This document shows positions 33,713-45,433 of a stretch of 64,000 nucleotides of DNA, piece by piece (position 1 is the stretch's first letter; each line of letters starts with the position of its first letter). The translations under genes were made by a program, and so were the position numbers. Under the pieces are notes generated by a model. The model ran no database searches and was not told the origin of the DNA. It saw nothing but the letters and a program-made list of their open reading frames with translations. Source of the DNA: Isoetes taiwanensis. Taxonomy: Eukaryota > Streptophyta > Lycopodiopsida > Isoetales > Isoetaceae. The stretch is taken from the NCBI GenBank assembly GCA_021234155.1, contig JAJEKV010000058.1, positions 7,562,992 through 7,626,991 on the forward strand, given 5' to 3'.

Positions 33713-33940
33713 TTAGCGGCGTCTTCTTCCCTTTCGATCTTTTTTTTGTTCTTTAGCCATCAGAGCATCTTGAGAAATCAAAGGATTCTCAGATGATAGA
33801 TCTAAAACAGCACATTCAGACCCTAAACAAAATGATGGCGCCATTCCGGCGTCCTCTGAAGCCATCATGTCGCTTGCTCCTTCTGCTCCCATTCCGGCTC
33901 CTCTCCTCTCTTCGATCTGTGCGTGCAGCAAACCCTCGAA
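33713..33940 (-). other. Open stretch upstream of recombinase gene
   Basis: A minus-strand frame of 72 codons ends in a Lys/Arg run (KEQKKDRKGRRRR) and stops next to ATG 33711. It could be a 5' exon of the recombinase or unrelated. No domain is recognised. Confidence 0.3.
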
Positions 33941-33955
33941 CCAAGGGCGTTAAGG

Positions 33956-34104
33956 GCGATAACGCCCTGCCCCTCAGACGTTACCTACAAAAAAATTTTC
34001 GGGCCAACGAAAATGCCTCGGGCGTGCGCTGCGCGCACGCCCTCGGCATTTTCGTTGGCCCTCAAATTTTTTTGTAGGTAACGTCCTCGGGGCAGGGCGT
34101 TATC
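33956..34104. repeat. 149-bp hairpin (foldback), copy 1
   Basis: This is an imperfect inverted repeat with arms starting GATAACGCCCTGCCCC and ending GGGGCAGGGCGTTATC. Its centre, near 34030, is GC-rich (GTGCGCTGCGCGCAC). Each arm is about 70 bp with few mismatches and almost no loop. It is MITE- or foldback-like and non-coding. Confidence 0.8.
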
Positions 34105-34293
34105 TACACCTTAAACACACTGCCCTCAAGTTTATAGTGATCCAACGGTCCAGATCAATCTTGATCATGTGTTACTGGAGCCATAACACACTGCTACTCC
34201 ATAACACCCTAGGATGTTATGAAATGGACGGATCCAGATCAATTTTGATAATGATCGGATGGCCCAAAACTCTCCGGGCAGTGTGTTAAGGGC
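34105..34293. repeat. Spacer with matching ends between hairpins
   Basis: The spacer starts near AACACACTGCCCT and ends near GGGCAGTGTGTT, an inverted pair of its own. It also contains CCAGATCAATnTTGATnATG twice in the same direction (about 34153 and 34231). The whole 33.95-34.43 kb stretch is therefore a nested palindromic element. Confidence 0.6.
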
Positions 34294-34431
34294 GATAACG
34301 CCCTGGCCCTCGGGTGTTACTTTTGGGGGGCCATCAAAATGGCTGGGCGTAGCTTCTGCCAAGACACCCTCGCCATTTTGATGGCCCTCAAATTTTTTTT
34401 TTCAGTAACACCCTCGGCCCAGGGCGTTATC
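34294..34431. repeat. 138-bp hairpin (foldback), copy 2
   Basis: The arms start GATAACGCCCTGGCCC and end GGCCCAGGGCGTTATC, and the interior includes GGCCATCAAAATGG and CCATTTTGATGGCC. The terminal 12 bases match copy 1, so both belong to one family. Confidence 0.8.
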
Positions 34432-34690
34432 TACTCCGTAGTAGTAACACACATTACTAAAACGCTCGTGGTTTAGGCCTAGGGGCGTTTCAACGATCGT
34501 ATTTGTGATGATCTAAATCAGAATACGTTCCTTACATGCGGTTGAGGTCTTTCCACCAAACCTACCATCGCCTGAATTAGAGTTCAAAACATAAATACAA
34601 AACCTTTACATATTTAATTTTGACGTTGCTTGGAATAATTTTGGATGACGTAAATATACTATCTATCTATGTGTTGCCTGTGAAATAATT

Positions 34691-34966
34691 TGGATGACGT
34701 AAAAATACTATCTATCTATCTATCTATCTATCTTAAGAAGGTTGGGTTGATGTTCTTATACTTCCCCATTCACCAAAAATATCTGATCTAAAAGCTTATA
34801 TCTCCACTTCATTCATGTAATAAGCAGAAATCTTGTTTGGATGACGTAAAAATACTATCTATCTTAAGAAGGTTGGGTTGATGTTCTTATACTTCCCCAT
34901 TCACCAAAATATCTGATCTAAAAGCTTATATCTCCACTTCATTCATGTAATAAGCAGAAATCTTGT
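34691..34966 (+). repeat. Tandem duplication, unit about 130-145 bp
   Basis: Two nearly identical units begin TGGATGACGTAAAAATACTA at 34691 and 34838. They differ mainly in the number of TATC repeats (six or so versus two). Each ends AAGCAGAAATCTTGT. A partial third start lies at about 34643. Confidence 0.85.
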
Positions 34967-34969
34967 CTT

Positions 34970-35290
34970 GCATGTAGATTATTTCGTTGGAGATTGTTCA
35001 AAGACGAAGGGTATAAATTTGTTATGTAAGTTTTAAGGAGGGGTATGTCTCCTCATTTTCTCTCTCTCTCTCACTCTTGCTCTTGGTGGAGATTATCTAA
35101 GAACATGACAACATCACCCCTGAAGGCCTTTGAAAAACCCTACGATTCTACCATTGAACCATACATCCTTGTTGCGCCCTTTTTGGACCCTAATGGCCTA
35201 TTTTTAACGCAAACAGATACACTGACAGCTTCATATACAATTTTGGATACGGCTTTTGTTAAGATAGATGTTGAGATTCAATAGCAGTCA
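34970..35290 (+). other. Spacer with CT-microsatellite
   Basis: A (TC)n tract lies near 35060-35075. The plus frame at 35045-35284 (79 codons) has no recognisable content, and I do not call a gene. Confidence 0.3.
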
Positions 35291-35299
35291 TTGCCAAGG

Positions 35300-36610
35300 T
35301 TCAAACAATCCGGTCCAGCACCACTATCATAAGGACATCCGTGCAGTTGTCTTTGGAAAGCTGGATACAGCTCTTGAAGCTAGTGCTTGAGTCAGCAAGT
35401 AACATTAATGTGTCACCACTAGTGTCTATCACAGTGCCTGCACATCTGGACAGGGTAAACATGTCCATATAGACTTCGACTGAGGAATTATTCATTGGAC
35501 AGACAAATATTCCCACTTTTGAGACAGGTAGGCCACTAGAGGATGATCAAAGCATACCGGCCCTGAGCCTGCGTATCGTCAGTATTGAGGAGACGAGGGG
35601 TTTGCTACAGATGAGGTGGAGCATTTTTTTACCACATACAGGCAGATGGCATCATCTAGGCACATGGAGTAGGAGCAGCATGACTCGACTGTCCTCGTCA
35701 CCTCCTAGTTCATTTTAGAGATACTGCATACTGAGGCATGGCAATCATCTAAAAGGGACCACCTTTTCCGTCCAAGAAGATCTAACTCCAGCATAGCTCT
35801 GCATATGAAAAGAGGAATCATGTCGGGTACGAGAAGCAACCAATGTTCTATTGTTATCTTGAGGACTAGACCATCAGTCAACCTCATTGAAGTTTGAGCC
35901 GGAGTAGGATTATCCCCATGTGATGAATTTATGTGTGTTGATACTGATGACTGTTGATGGTAACACCATTCATTGAGATGGCTTATTATATGTATTGTAT
36001 TTGTTACCATAGTATATGCTTCCGCAATACAGGTTGACATAGAAGGGAAGGAATGGGCAATGACACCTTCATGTCCTTCGCTCGAACACTTCACCATCAC
36101 AACAAGTGGTTTGTTCGAGTTAGATGTAGGGCCCCTTTTCAGCAATGCTGCATTGTCAGAAAAGCACCATGGCGGAATGTCACAGCTCTTGTTGGTTTAC
36201 CATTTGTACTCTTAACTCTTACAAACAAAAGTGCAGTTTTTTTTGTTGCATCTACATGGAACTGATATATCTTTATCTTCATATCATGCTCAAATTGCTC
36301 CATGGCATTAAATCTCTCAGGCATTGTGGCAATATCAATATAGATCTAAGCAATACATCTTCTGTTGTGATGTTCTAGTTTTGAATGTGACACATATGAT
36401 TTCTTACAAACCTCTACATTGGCAATCCTATCCTTTTCTTCGACTAACTGCTTCTTAAACAATTGAGAGGCTGACACATCTACATGTTCTAACATATATA
36501 TAAGATTTGTATGAAAAAGAGACAAAAGCTTTATATATACAAGAAATTTATCGCGGCGGCCTCTTTCCCAGCTCCCTTGCATTTGGGGAAAGAAAGTTGG
36601 TATTGGCATA
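35300..36610 (-). pseudogene. Unrecognised protein-like remnants, minus strand
   Basis: Several minus-strand frames look more protein-like than chance: 36609-36346 (with SQLFKKQLVEEKDRIANVEV), 36324-36139, 36145-35705 (147 codons) and 35516-35301 (VGIFVCPMNNSSVEVYMD, then GDTLMLLADSSTSFKS). They do not join in one frame and I do not recognise a family with confidence. The last piece faintly resembles the trunk region of COPII Sec23-like proteins, but the neighbouring pieces do not support it. Best read as a decayed gene or gene fragments. Confidence 0.35.
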
Positions 36611-36619
36611 GTGGCTAAG

Positions 36620-38930
36620 CAAACATATTCCTGCAGTGACCCGCTTATAGATATGTGTCAGTTTAAGAACTGGCCAGATTTGAACCTATGTTATTAGATA
36701 CTACGTTTTTGCTACCAAATCGTATTTCTTGCTTGAATCTGAAAGGTGCTGTGAAATTTTCTTATTCTGATCATTTGGGTCCTTGTTCCGATCCTTGCTA
36801 ATGTTTTTGCCCAATCATTTGAGGTTTTCCCGTTTTCATGCTTATCCCTGCCGAACTTCTTGATTCCATCCTCTGGGCCAAGATTTTGCTCTTTTGCTGT
36901 TGGAATTAAGGTAATGCCAGTATTCGTAATTAAACATTTGGTACAAATGAAAAATGGACGTTTGACATGTGTTGATCAAACGGGTAACGAGAGAAGTTTC
37001 ATAAGAAAACAAAATGTAAAGAAAGTGTGAACCAGATAGCGGGCCGTGGATGGGGAGACTATAATAGAAGTGGAGATAGAAGCAAAGAAGAGACCGGTCT
37101 GAGGCCTGGGGGAAATCCGCCTACTGTGAATAGGTTTGGGTGCTTGATTGAATCCGACAGGGTAATCTAGATTTGAGCGATTGTCTAAAGATCGCATGGC
37201 AGATTCGATTGCATAAGATTGGCGGCTGTCTGTTGGTGGGAATCTAGATTGAGCGATCCGACTGCATAAGTTCGTGGTGCAGATCCAATTGCATAAGTTC
37301 GTCTATGAAACGTCCGACGGCTTGCATAAGTTGTCGACCAGTTTGCACAACTCTGCCGACCAGTTTGCAGGATATCCGATTACTGGAGCTCGTCAGATTG
37401 GAGTAGGCTGCTTCTATCTAAGAGGAAGAAACGTAGGAGGCTCAGAATTGGCATTCTTGGCTCTGAAACTATCATGTCCCCTGTTTTCCCTCTTTGGATT
37501 TAGCGTTTTCCCATAATGGGCCGTTCACATGGGACTAAAATTAGTCCACGCCGATGTCTATTTGTAGAAAAAATCAACCTTAAAAACCAATTCAGCAAGA
37601 TCGCCCTTCATGGCGCCAGGAAATGAGCCGAATTTTGAATTTTGGGTGCAGCTGAATCAGGGCTTACTCAACTGGGAGACTTCAGCGTGAACGAAAAACC
37701 CATTCACATAAACCCACTGCAGGAATCCGGGCAGCTGTGATTGCGCTCCCATTATTTTCTTTTCATTTCATTTGCATTGTCCAGAAGGCAGAGATTTCTT
37801 ATCCTATTTCTGATTTCCTTGTGAACGCACCCAAAAGGCAAAGATTTCTTGTCGCATTCAAGAAGAATCGGCATTCAGAAGAATCGGCAATAGAAGAATC
37901 GGCTTGGATTTCTGTTTTCTTGTCAAAGATTTCTGATATCTGCTTCCTATTCACAGCCGATTTTCAAAGCTTGGCCGATTTCACAGTGGTCGATTCCTTG
38001 AGCCCATTACTTGATTACTGGAGCCGATTCCTGGAGCGTGGTCGATTCCTGGAGCCGATTTTATTGTGGCTGAAAAGCGATGCATCCGATTCTTTCTAAA
38101 ATCAGCAGCTGGGTATATTATAGTCAGCCCTATGTGAACGCCTACGGGGAAAACTTCTTCAGTGCGGGGCAGCTGGGCTTCAGCCCCCGCAAATCACAAC
38201 GCCCATGTGATCGGCCCATTAGCGTTGATCTAGCCTCTGTTTTTTCTTCAGCTCCTTCAGCAGTGGGTCATCAAGAATAGCATTTTGATAGCAAATTAAT
38301 GCTGATCAAGTCGCCGGCCCGGGTGCCGGATCTAAGAGCAGGAGCACAGATGCCGAAAAGAGAGAAGCACAGATGCCGCATTGTCGGACGCCATAGCCAG
38401 CAAAAGCAACGTGTCAAAAAAAATACAATAGAAGTGTTGCGCACCAAAAAAAATAACGTGTCGTGATCCTAGAAACGAATCTTGAAGTAATATGCCAAAG
38501 GAATCGCCCTCCAATAATTATATATGTTAAGATATATTATTTGAGTTTATAGAGTGCATGGGGTGATTGGAATGGTCCCCATAGTACCATATGCATCTAC
38601 ATCATGCATGTCTAAAATATGTCTTTATGCCTAATGAATTGCCTTTCAATCAAGCTATAATGATTATTGTTGAACAATCAATATCCGAATGAGTAGTATG
38701 GAACGTTATTTAGAATAAGCAAAAGTTGCTGGGCTTGACATGCTTTAAGCTCCCTTTTCCAAATTTTGTAACTGTGCATGTCAAATAAGGACCTAGCCTT
38801 GTATACTTATGCCAAAGCAAGACTTAATAACATGTGGATTTGTTAGTTTCAGAACTGCTAGACCCTCAAATTAAACAAGCTTACTAAGGACAGATAAACT
38901 AATAAAACAAGGTGCTGCGCACGGAGGGTT
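36620..38930. other. Non-coding with degenerate short repeats
   Basis: No supportable gene. Two patches have clustered short repeats: GCATAAGTTCGT/CCGAC words at about 37200-37380, and GAATCGG / CCGATTCC words at about 37860-38095. The plus frame at 37737-38099 is made largely of the second patch and is probably not a protein gene. Confidence 0.4.
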
Positions 38931-38943
38931 GCCCTCTAGTGAC

Positions 38944-39050
38944 CCAAGAGTGCATTTTCGGTTTGATTGTTTCATGTTAGATCTTCTTTGTTTAAACCAA
39001 GAGTGCATTTTCGGTCTGATTGTTTCGTGTTGGATCTTTTTTGTTTAATA
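38944..39050 (+). repeat. 53-bp tandem duplication
   Basis: CCAAGAGTGCATTTTCGGT begins at 38944 and again at 38997, and each copy continues into TGATTGTTTC and GATCTT. There are few differences between the two copies. Confidence 0.85.
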
Positions 39051-39117
39051 TCGAGCCATGTGAATGGTATAATTATAGGGATTTGTTTTCCTAGCCTAAA
39101 AGTGTTCGCATTTTAAA

Positions 39118-39811
39118 CCTAAAATACCACTAACAAGGAATAGAATTTCACTACATGCAAAATTGGACTTGCATATGGATGACACTTCATGCAATTGTTG
39201 CCTTTTGAAGTTTTTAGTATCTTATTCATGAGTGCTGTCAGCATTTTCGAGTATCCATGATTCTTCTTCTGTACATATCTGGATGTTGGTATGGTGATGG
39301 TTGCCCCACAATTTGATGCACCTGATAAATAACCAACCAACTTGATGTGCGATGGCTTTAGTGATGTCTGGACTGTAGTCCCACTTAGTAGAGAAGAAAG
39401 GCTGCGCAAGACATAAGAGCCATACCTATTGCATATTATGTCCAACATTATCCCCCAACATCCTGCAGAGTCACGAACAAAGGGTGACCTAACTGGGCAT
39501 CAATGTTAAGATAAATCGTGGACCAATTGACACTATGTAATTGATCAAATTATACAGCTATATATCCCATGAACAATCATGTCTCAAAAATTGTTACCTT
39601 GCACATCTGGATAAGAGCACCTTCTACCATGTTCTGCCCACAAGTGACTTCGCATTGTTCAAATAGCGTCCTATCAAGGGACCTGATCATAGCTTCTGCA
39701 ACATGTGATCCTGATGGGTCCATTGACAAACGCACAAATTTCTTGTTAGAATGTATTCAAAAGGATGATACTTGCATGACCCAAGAGATTGTCAAGAGCT
39801 GGACTGCATGA
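39118..39811 (-). pseudogene. NOP9/PUM23-like Pumilio fragment
   Basis: NOP9 (APUM23 in Arabidopsis) is a nucleolar Puf-repeat protein of ribosome biogenesis. The minus strand shows part of its N-terminal half. Piece one ends in FVRLSMDPSGSHVAEAMIRS … EGALIQMCK, with a donor at about 39598. The next piece (CNRYGSYVLRSLSSLLSG) is followed in frame by a block resembling the following Puf region (NHGYSKMLTALMNKILKTS). A TGA interrupts the first piece, and the splice phase between the two pieces does not agree. The remaining repeats of the usual roughly 700-aa protein are absent, so this is a fragment. Confidence 0.65.
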
Positions 39812-39819
39812 ACAACATC

Positions 39820-41430
39820 AAGCAAAATAAAAATGCCTTTTTTGAATTACGTCGAGAGCATTTCCACTCAAAATTTTTCTTTCTTTGTGATTGCTCTCGA
39901 CCCATTCTAAACAAGCACTGGTTTAAAACCATGATTATATTTATTGTTCATATAAATAAGCACGAATTTAAAACCAAGATTATGTTCATTCAAAATTATC
40001 TTCAATAACAAACATCAAGTGAGGTCACTTTGGTAGAAACTATGAAGGGCTTAAAAATGTTAAGCATCATAATCTCCAAGAAGGAATTACTTCTTTAGCT
40101 CAGTTGACAAAGTTTGCATCGCAAGGATTTTGATGCTGGCGTTTATGAATAGCATACAAAAATAAGGGCATAAAAAGAAGGGCGTACAATGCATAGCAGT
40201 GAAATATGAGGCAAGGGGAATTAACACAACATAAGGAACATCCTCCTCCTAAATACAAGGAATTCCTGGCACATCATAAGGCATACTAGGTCAAAGACAG
40301 ATTATTTTAAGTGCACATAATAAGATGGAAAGAAAAAGTTATTTTTAGACCAAAATGATGCTAACAAGTTAAATTTGCCGTGTTCCAGTAATAGCAAACT
40401 CATTAGAAATTACCATATTAGCAATAGGTCAAAACCACAATGACTTTAGGATCAAAGGTATATTCCACAATCCAGAACTCAAGGTCACAAACTTTCTTCT
40501 ACAAAACCTTCAGTTCCCTTATGCAGCATACTTGTGCATAGACGATGTGTCTATTTAAATGCGTTAATTATATAATTTGTGGGCATACTCTCTATGTTTG
40601 GTTCAATTCCAAACACTGATTTTGTATTAGATAGACACATGAATATATTGTTGCCATCATGGCAATGATATGGATTTAAGTTTGTGGTGTTAACAAAATA
40701 ATTTGTTCAAACTATGCTTGTCTCAATCATTATATTGTATAGACCACATGACATCAAATTGTAGCCTATGCCTGCAACAACTGCCTACATGTTAGCCATT
40801 AAAACCATTTCTGTCATTAAAAATTGCAATACTCATCATTGTATGATAGATGGAAAAGCACAATTCTCAATTTCAATTATGCATCATTACTAGTTACACT
40901 ATATATCACACATCCCACACCCCACACCATTACGTTATGAACACATCATACATGTGAAATTCCATATTTTCTTTGCAATTTCGTGCAATATTGGTAATTA
41001 TATGACCTTTCTATTCCAATAGCATGGATAAAGACTTCCTAAGGTTTAGAGATAGGCATGGTACCCCATATGTCAATATAGAGGCCATGAGGTTTAGCCT
41101 AACCAAAGCCCGCAACATGGCTCTGGTTCCAAATATTCCAAAGGCGATTCTGGTTGCTGATTTTGAGAGTATGGTGAATGGACACAATGAAGCCACCATA
41201 ATTCCTTTTTAGGATACATGATGGATTTGTAATTATTAAAGACTCAGAGTGGTGCTATATAAATATGCAACAATAAAATGAGATATACTAGATAGCTAGA
41301 CTTAGATGGCATGTCTAGTCATCTAACCTAGTATGACATGTAAACTCTAATACACTAAAAATAATTAATTCTTTATTTAGCTCCGTGTATCAATTCCTTG
41401 AGATTTTCAGGAGTATTGGGTTGGTATCAA
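39820..41430. other. AT-rich DNA between gene fragments
   Basis: No coding segment was recognised. A short inverted pair (GAGAGCA … TGCTCTC) lies near 39854-39900. The plus frame at 41024-41212 has no family match. The stretch may hold flanking intron or intergenic DNA captured with the fragments. Confidence 0.35.
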
Positions 41431-41438
41431 CCATGTAT

Positions 41439-42248
41439 TTAGCTCTTGCAAACCTTCTCACCCTGGTCAAGCGACTCAATAATCAAGTCCGACATGTTCC
41501 TTGAGTTTTTCAATATTAACTCTGCATTTGGCCGGTCATTATATTCCACCTGCATTCAAAAATTGTCAGCGCCATACATTACATCATTTGGGAAAGAGGC
41601 ATTCATTAAGCATGATGAATTTACCCGCCATTTTGCAGCGTCTGCAGATTTACCTGCAAATGGGAAGTATATCAAAGATTTAAGCAATTTCGAAAAACTA
41701 GAGGTGAAAAATTCATTTGCAAGGTAGCTGTTGCAATATGCCTCTTTTCTACTCTCCCCATAGCTGTGTCAATATCAACATTCAAGAACCTGAAGAATCA
41801 CACCATCAGAAATACTTGTCAACCCAAGAGGTCTTAGAATATACTTGATTGCAGTGCCTACCATCGCTCATTGAAATATAACGCAATCTTTTTCCAGTCA
41901 CCTTCTGGAAGCATTAAGTAATTCCCCTCTACAACCACTATTTTGTGCCTACAATGACAGAACTAGTTAACTTACAAGTAACGAAGGATCAAAAAGATAA
42001 ATTATCCAAAATTTATCCTATGTGTTGAGAAGAGTACGATGGAGACACATATATATCACGTTCTATAGGGTTGCCAACTCCATGATCAAAAGATGGAAAA
42101 TAGGCCCATCCCTGGAAATTGTCTTCAAATTAAAAAACAGGTAACATAAGAAAGTCCCAGGAAACAAGTACTTTACCTGGTTTCTCAAAGAGGCAAGGCA
42201 ATTTGCAAGTCCGACAGGATCAAACGTCCATGGAGCCAAGTAAAACCG
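41439..42248 (-). pseudogene. Uridine kinase-like P-loop kinase, C-terminal half
   Basis: Six exons (42248-42177, 42111-42047, 41948-41862, 41789-41728, 41653-41625, 41549-41439) join in phase to a TAA stop. They encode APWTFDPVGL, FPSFDHGVGNPIERDIY, HKIVVVEGNYLMLPEGDW, FLNVDIDTAMGRVEKRH, AKWR and VEYNDRPNAELILKNS. This is the C-terminal half of a phosphoribulokinase/uridine-kinase-type protein. The N-terminal half with the P-loop is not found upstream. The donor after exon four reads CT instead of GT (plus 41726-41727), so splicing is probably broken. It is a truncated pseudogene in a row of fragments. Confidence 0.75.
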
Positions 42249-42259
42249 CTATAACATCC

Positions 42260-44130
42260 ATAAAAAAATAAAAATCTTGACAAACTTGACAAATTTAGAG
42301 CTCGTTAAAAGGGATTATGCATTGAGTTTAGTCTAGGAAGATTGGTGAGTATCTACCAATACATTCTGGCATAGCCGTGGCTTACAGTTGTTATAATATG
42401 CCCTTCAAGTGTGTGATGCCTTGATATAATAGCATATTATGAGTTAACATTACACTAAAACGATTATTATGCATCTTCACGACCAGCATTGAAAACTGTC
42501 ATCAGAAATGGCATTAATCGGATACTGCCTGTCCCCAACCATGTAAGGTCTGATGGACCTGCCAAATGCATTAATTCTAGGGTGCAGAAGAGCTTCTCCA
42601 GAAACCACGGATGTATTAGACCAAGACTATATGAAATTTTAAATGTACAGCTTGTTAGGCCAACAACAAATACAGCATTATAAATATCGTTTACCATCAA
42701 TTATAAATTATCATTCACCAGTTTGTCAATCACGGTAGAGAAGAGAATGCAAGTTAAAGTTGAGACAAATTTGGCCATCATCCTTGCCAGTAAAGACAAT
42801 GATCTTAAGAAAATTAAGAGAGCTGGTTACATTCCTCCATAACTCACAAAGATTATGCATGTGTAAAACTAAATGGTAGGTTATTGTTATCAATGAATAT
42901 GTCACGTGAGAAGGACTAGTAGTTATCTACTGCTAGCACATATCATTTGACAGCTGGAAAGGTTGCTCAAGAGATATGGATACAACGTGAAAAATCCGAA
43001 CAGCCCTCCTGACAACAACAGGTGTTATAGATCAATCAGATCCTATGAATTCAAAGCTGTACTTCAATGTGTCCATACACCCATCTCATCTAAACATATA
43101 TGCATAGCATATTGTCGGGTCTTGTCCAAAAGGGCAACCATGTCCTCTTCTTTTCTACGTTATGACATGCCTCCATGAGCTTTGGATTTGTTTATAATAG
43201 AAGCAATTAGAAAAGCAAGCAAAACAGTAATTCTCGATAGCGTGGAATCGATATAGAAGAAATGAGAGAAGGCATGTTAAACCTGCTATACAACACTTCT
43301 GGTGCAGTATTCTTGGGCATACCTAAAAGAAGAGAGGGTGAAAGACATTAGCCTACCTAAAAGTACGGAGGTGTAACACGCAACCACAAGGTGGTCTAAA
43401 TCCCCCATGGTTTTTTCCATCACTGACCAAAAAGTAAAAGCCACAAATATTATCGAACCAACCTCCTTCAAACCAACCTCAGAGAAACTGGATGAATCCA
43501 AGGACATACCGTCTTATCATCGTGGGATAAAATTATGTCAGAGAATGATATCCAGAAGACAATAAGGGACTAAGCAACACCTCAGTGTATTATGAGGTAC
43601 AGATAGATTCTATTATCTCTTTCATTAGGACACATCCATGCCAGATATGTGGGAAAGAAATATGTGCCATTTTCTCTTTAACAGATGACTGAATAAGCAA
43701 CAGGGTGATATGAATATGAGATAAGAATAACCCATGTGTTCATCTATGATGCAAAGAGAAACAAGTAGAGATCCAAACTACCTCCATCTCAAGGGCAATA
43801 AAGCATGGCAGCACAATAAAATCACAAACAGTCCTTCAGAAGGAATAGGAGAACAGACGTTGCATTGTTTTGCTTCAGCTGTTAGACAAGAATATGAGAT
43901 ATCTTGATTATCAGCATTTTTATTTTTACTTTTGAATTATGGCTTAGGTGACAGTTCACTCACATCTAACAGTGGATAAAACATGTTTGTATCAAATGCT
44001 TTAGGCTTCTGCCAGAAGATATTAGCCTTTAGCATTATTAATTATAATACAGTTTCCAATCCCTGCTGCAAACCAGAATATGAGCACTCCTATTTACTTG
44101 ACAACCCTCAGCAATTATAAAAAGCTGTAA
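42260..44130. other. DNA between kinase and NSE2 fragments
   Basis: I looked for the kinase P-loop exons and for an SP-RING and found neither. Minus-strand frames at 42700-42467 (77 codons), 43178-43080 (with VALLDKTRQYAMHICLDE) and 43507-43286 look somewhat protein-like but have no recognised family. They may be further small fragments. Confidence 0.35.
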
Positions 44131-44135
44131 AATAC

Positions 44136-44422
44136 CCAAATAGCCTCTTTGAACTGCTTATAATAAGGATGATCTTGAGGATTTGATGGTGTCTCCTTCT
44201 CACACTGCTCCAGATATTTCTCTAAAACCTCCTTGAAATCTATAGATTTTGATTCATAGAACATCGCATAAGAAAATTGTCCTTGTATCTAACTTGAGAT
44301 AAGCAAAATACCTCTGTAGGAAATTGATATGAATCACCCAGATATTGAAGTGCAGAGCTATGCTGCTGCATTTCATTTGTAACACCGATCAATTCAATAG
44401 TGGCTTTATCAAGCTTGGCCAC
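44136..44422 (-). pseudogene. NSE2/MMS21 SUMO ligase, N-terminal fragment
   Basis: Two exon-like pieces, 44422-44312 (VAKLDKATIELIGVTNEMQQ … SYQFPTE) and 44239-44136 (FKEVLEKYLEQCEKETPSNP … YYKQFKEAIW), resemble the helical N-terminal arm of plant NSE2/MMS21 (HPY2), which binds SMC5. Each has a GT donor and AG acceptor, but the phase across the 72-bp intron is off by one base. The catalytic SP-RING that should follow is absent. A damaged fragment, not a working ligase gene. Confidence 0.6.
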
Positions 44423-44429
44423 CTGAGAA

Positions 44430-45430
44430 AAAAAATCAGATCATTGAGTAAAGGACTAGTGCTGATATAGGTAGCCTGCCGCTTAGACTCTACGAGATAA
44501 ATACGAATTTTTGCTCAGCTAAGAAGTGAACAAGAAAAGCTACAAAGTTCAAATAATTAAGAATAAAATCAACTATAAACTCCTTATAGCTCATTTTATG
44601 ACCTTATAAGTGATGAAGTCCTACAGGAATTGTTGAAGAATTCATGAATCATTAGATATTTTCATCTCTTTTATAACAGATTGGTAATTAGGACGATGTG
44701 AGGTGACATGACCCAATCTAGCACGTTACAACTAATGTTGGGCAGATTGGTCTGCAATTTGTGGCATTCTTCCTACTAATTGCTATGATGATATGCGCTA
44801 GAGTGTTGAGTAGGCTTTAACATGCCAATTGATCTTCGTCTGGTGGGTATCCAACACTTTATGCTGAGATTAATTGTTATGAATTGAACTTTACTCTGCC
44901 TGCCATTTCAGCTTATCCAATGCTGCCACACATATTTTAGTTCCACAACTTCCATTAGATTCTGTTCCTGAAAGGTATCAACATATCAGGCCATTTCCAA
45001 GATGATAGGGTCCCACGGTTAAATCCAGCTTGTACTTGGGCGATAAAAAATTTCTCTTCGAAGTAAGAATGGCATGTAGAAATAGGCACTTGACAGTGCC
45101 ATAGCAGAAGCTCCAGTCCGGCAAGGAAAAATAGAAAAAAAAACAAGCCCTAGTCTATTTTTGGGCCACATCGTATTCTTCCCTGAACAACTTAAAAAAG
45201 AACAAACCTTGAAGACGAACCAAAAATTGCTGAAGAGGGCTCTGAATTAGCTAGATTTCTCAGAGAACCTGGATAGTGAGCTATTGAAATTCAACGTAAA
45301 GATATCAACAAATAACAGACCCAAATAGAGACAACAACAGTAACCAGACCGAAATAGAGACATAAAATATTGTAAAGAAGCACAAAACAAATCAGCAATT
45401 CACATTACCAGAAGCAAATATGTAAATGCC
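44430..45430. other. DNA between NSE2 and UBC fragments
   Basis: AT-rich DNA with no recognised exon; UBC exon 2 was searched for and not found. A Leu/Phe-rich minus frame lies at 45146-44955 and is unlikely to be a gene. Confidence 0.35.
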
Positions 45431-45433
45431 TAC

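Noticed and set aside
35301-35700. Possible COPII Sec23-like trunk fragment on the minus strand
   Set aside because: Only one short stretch (GDTLMLLADSSTSFKS) has the flavour of Sec23; the neighbouring frames do not continue the match.
36650-36700. tRNA-like word TTTGAACCT
   Set aside because: No cloverleaf or acceptor stem can be drawn around it; no tRNA or rRNA gene was found in the window.
37737-38099. 120-codon plus-strand ORF
   Set aside because: Built mostly from repeated GAATCGG / CCGATTCC words; no conserved features.
41024-41212. 62-codon ORFs on both strands
   Set aside because: Mirror frames over the same DNA without a known domain or splice context.
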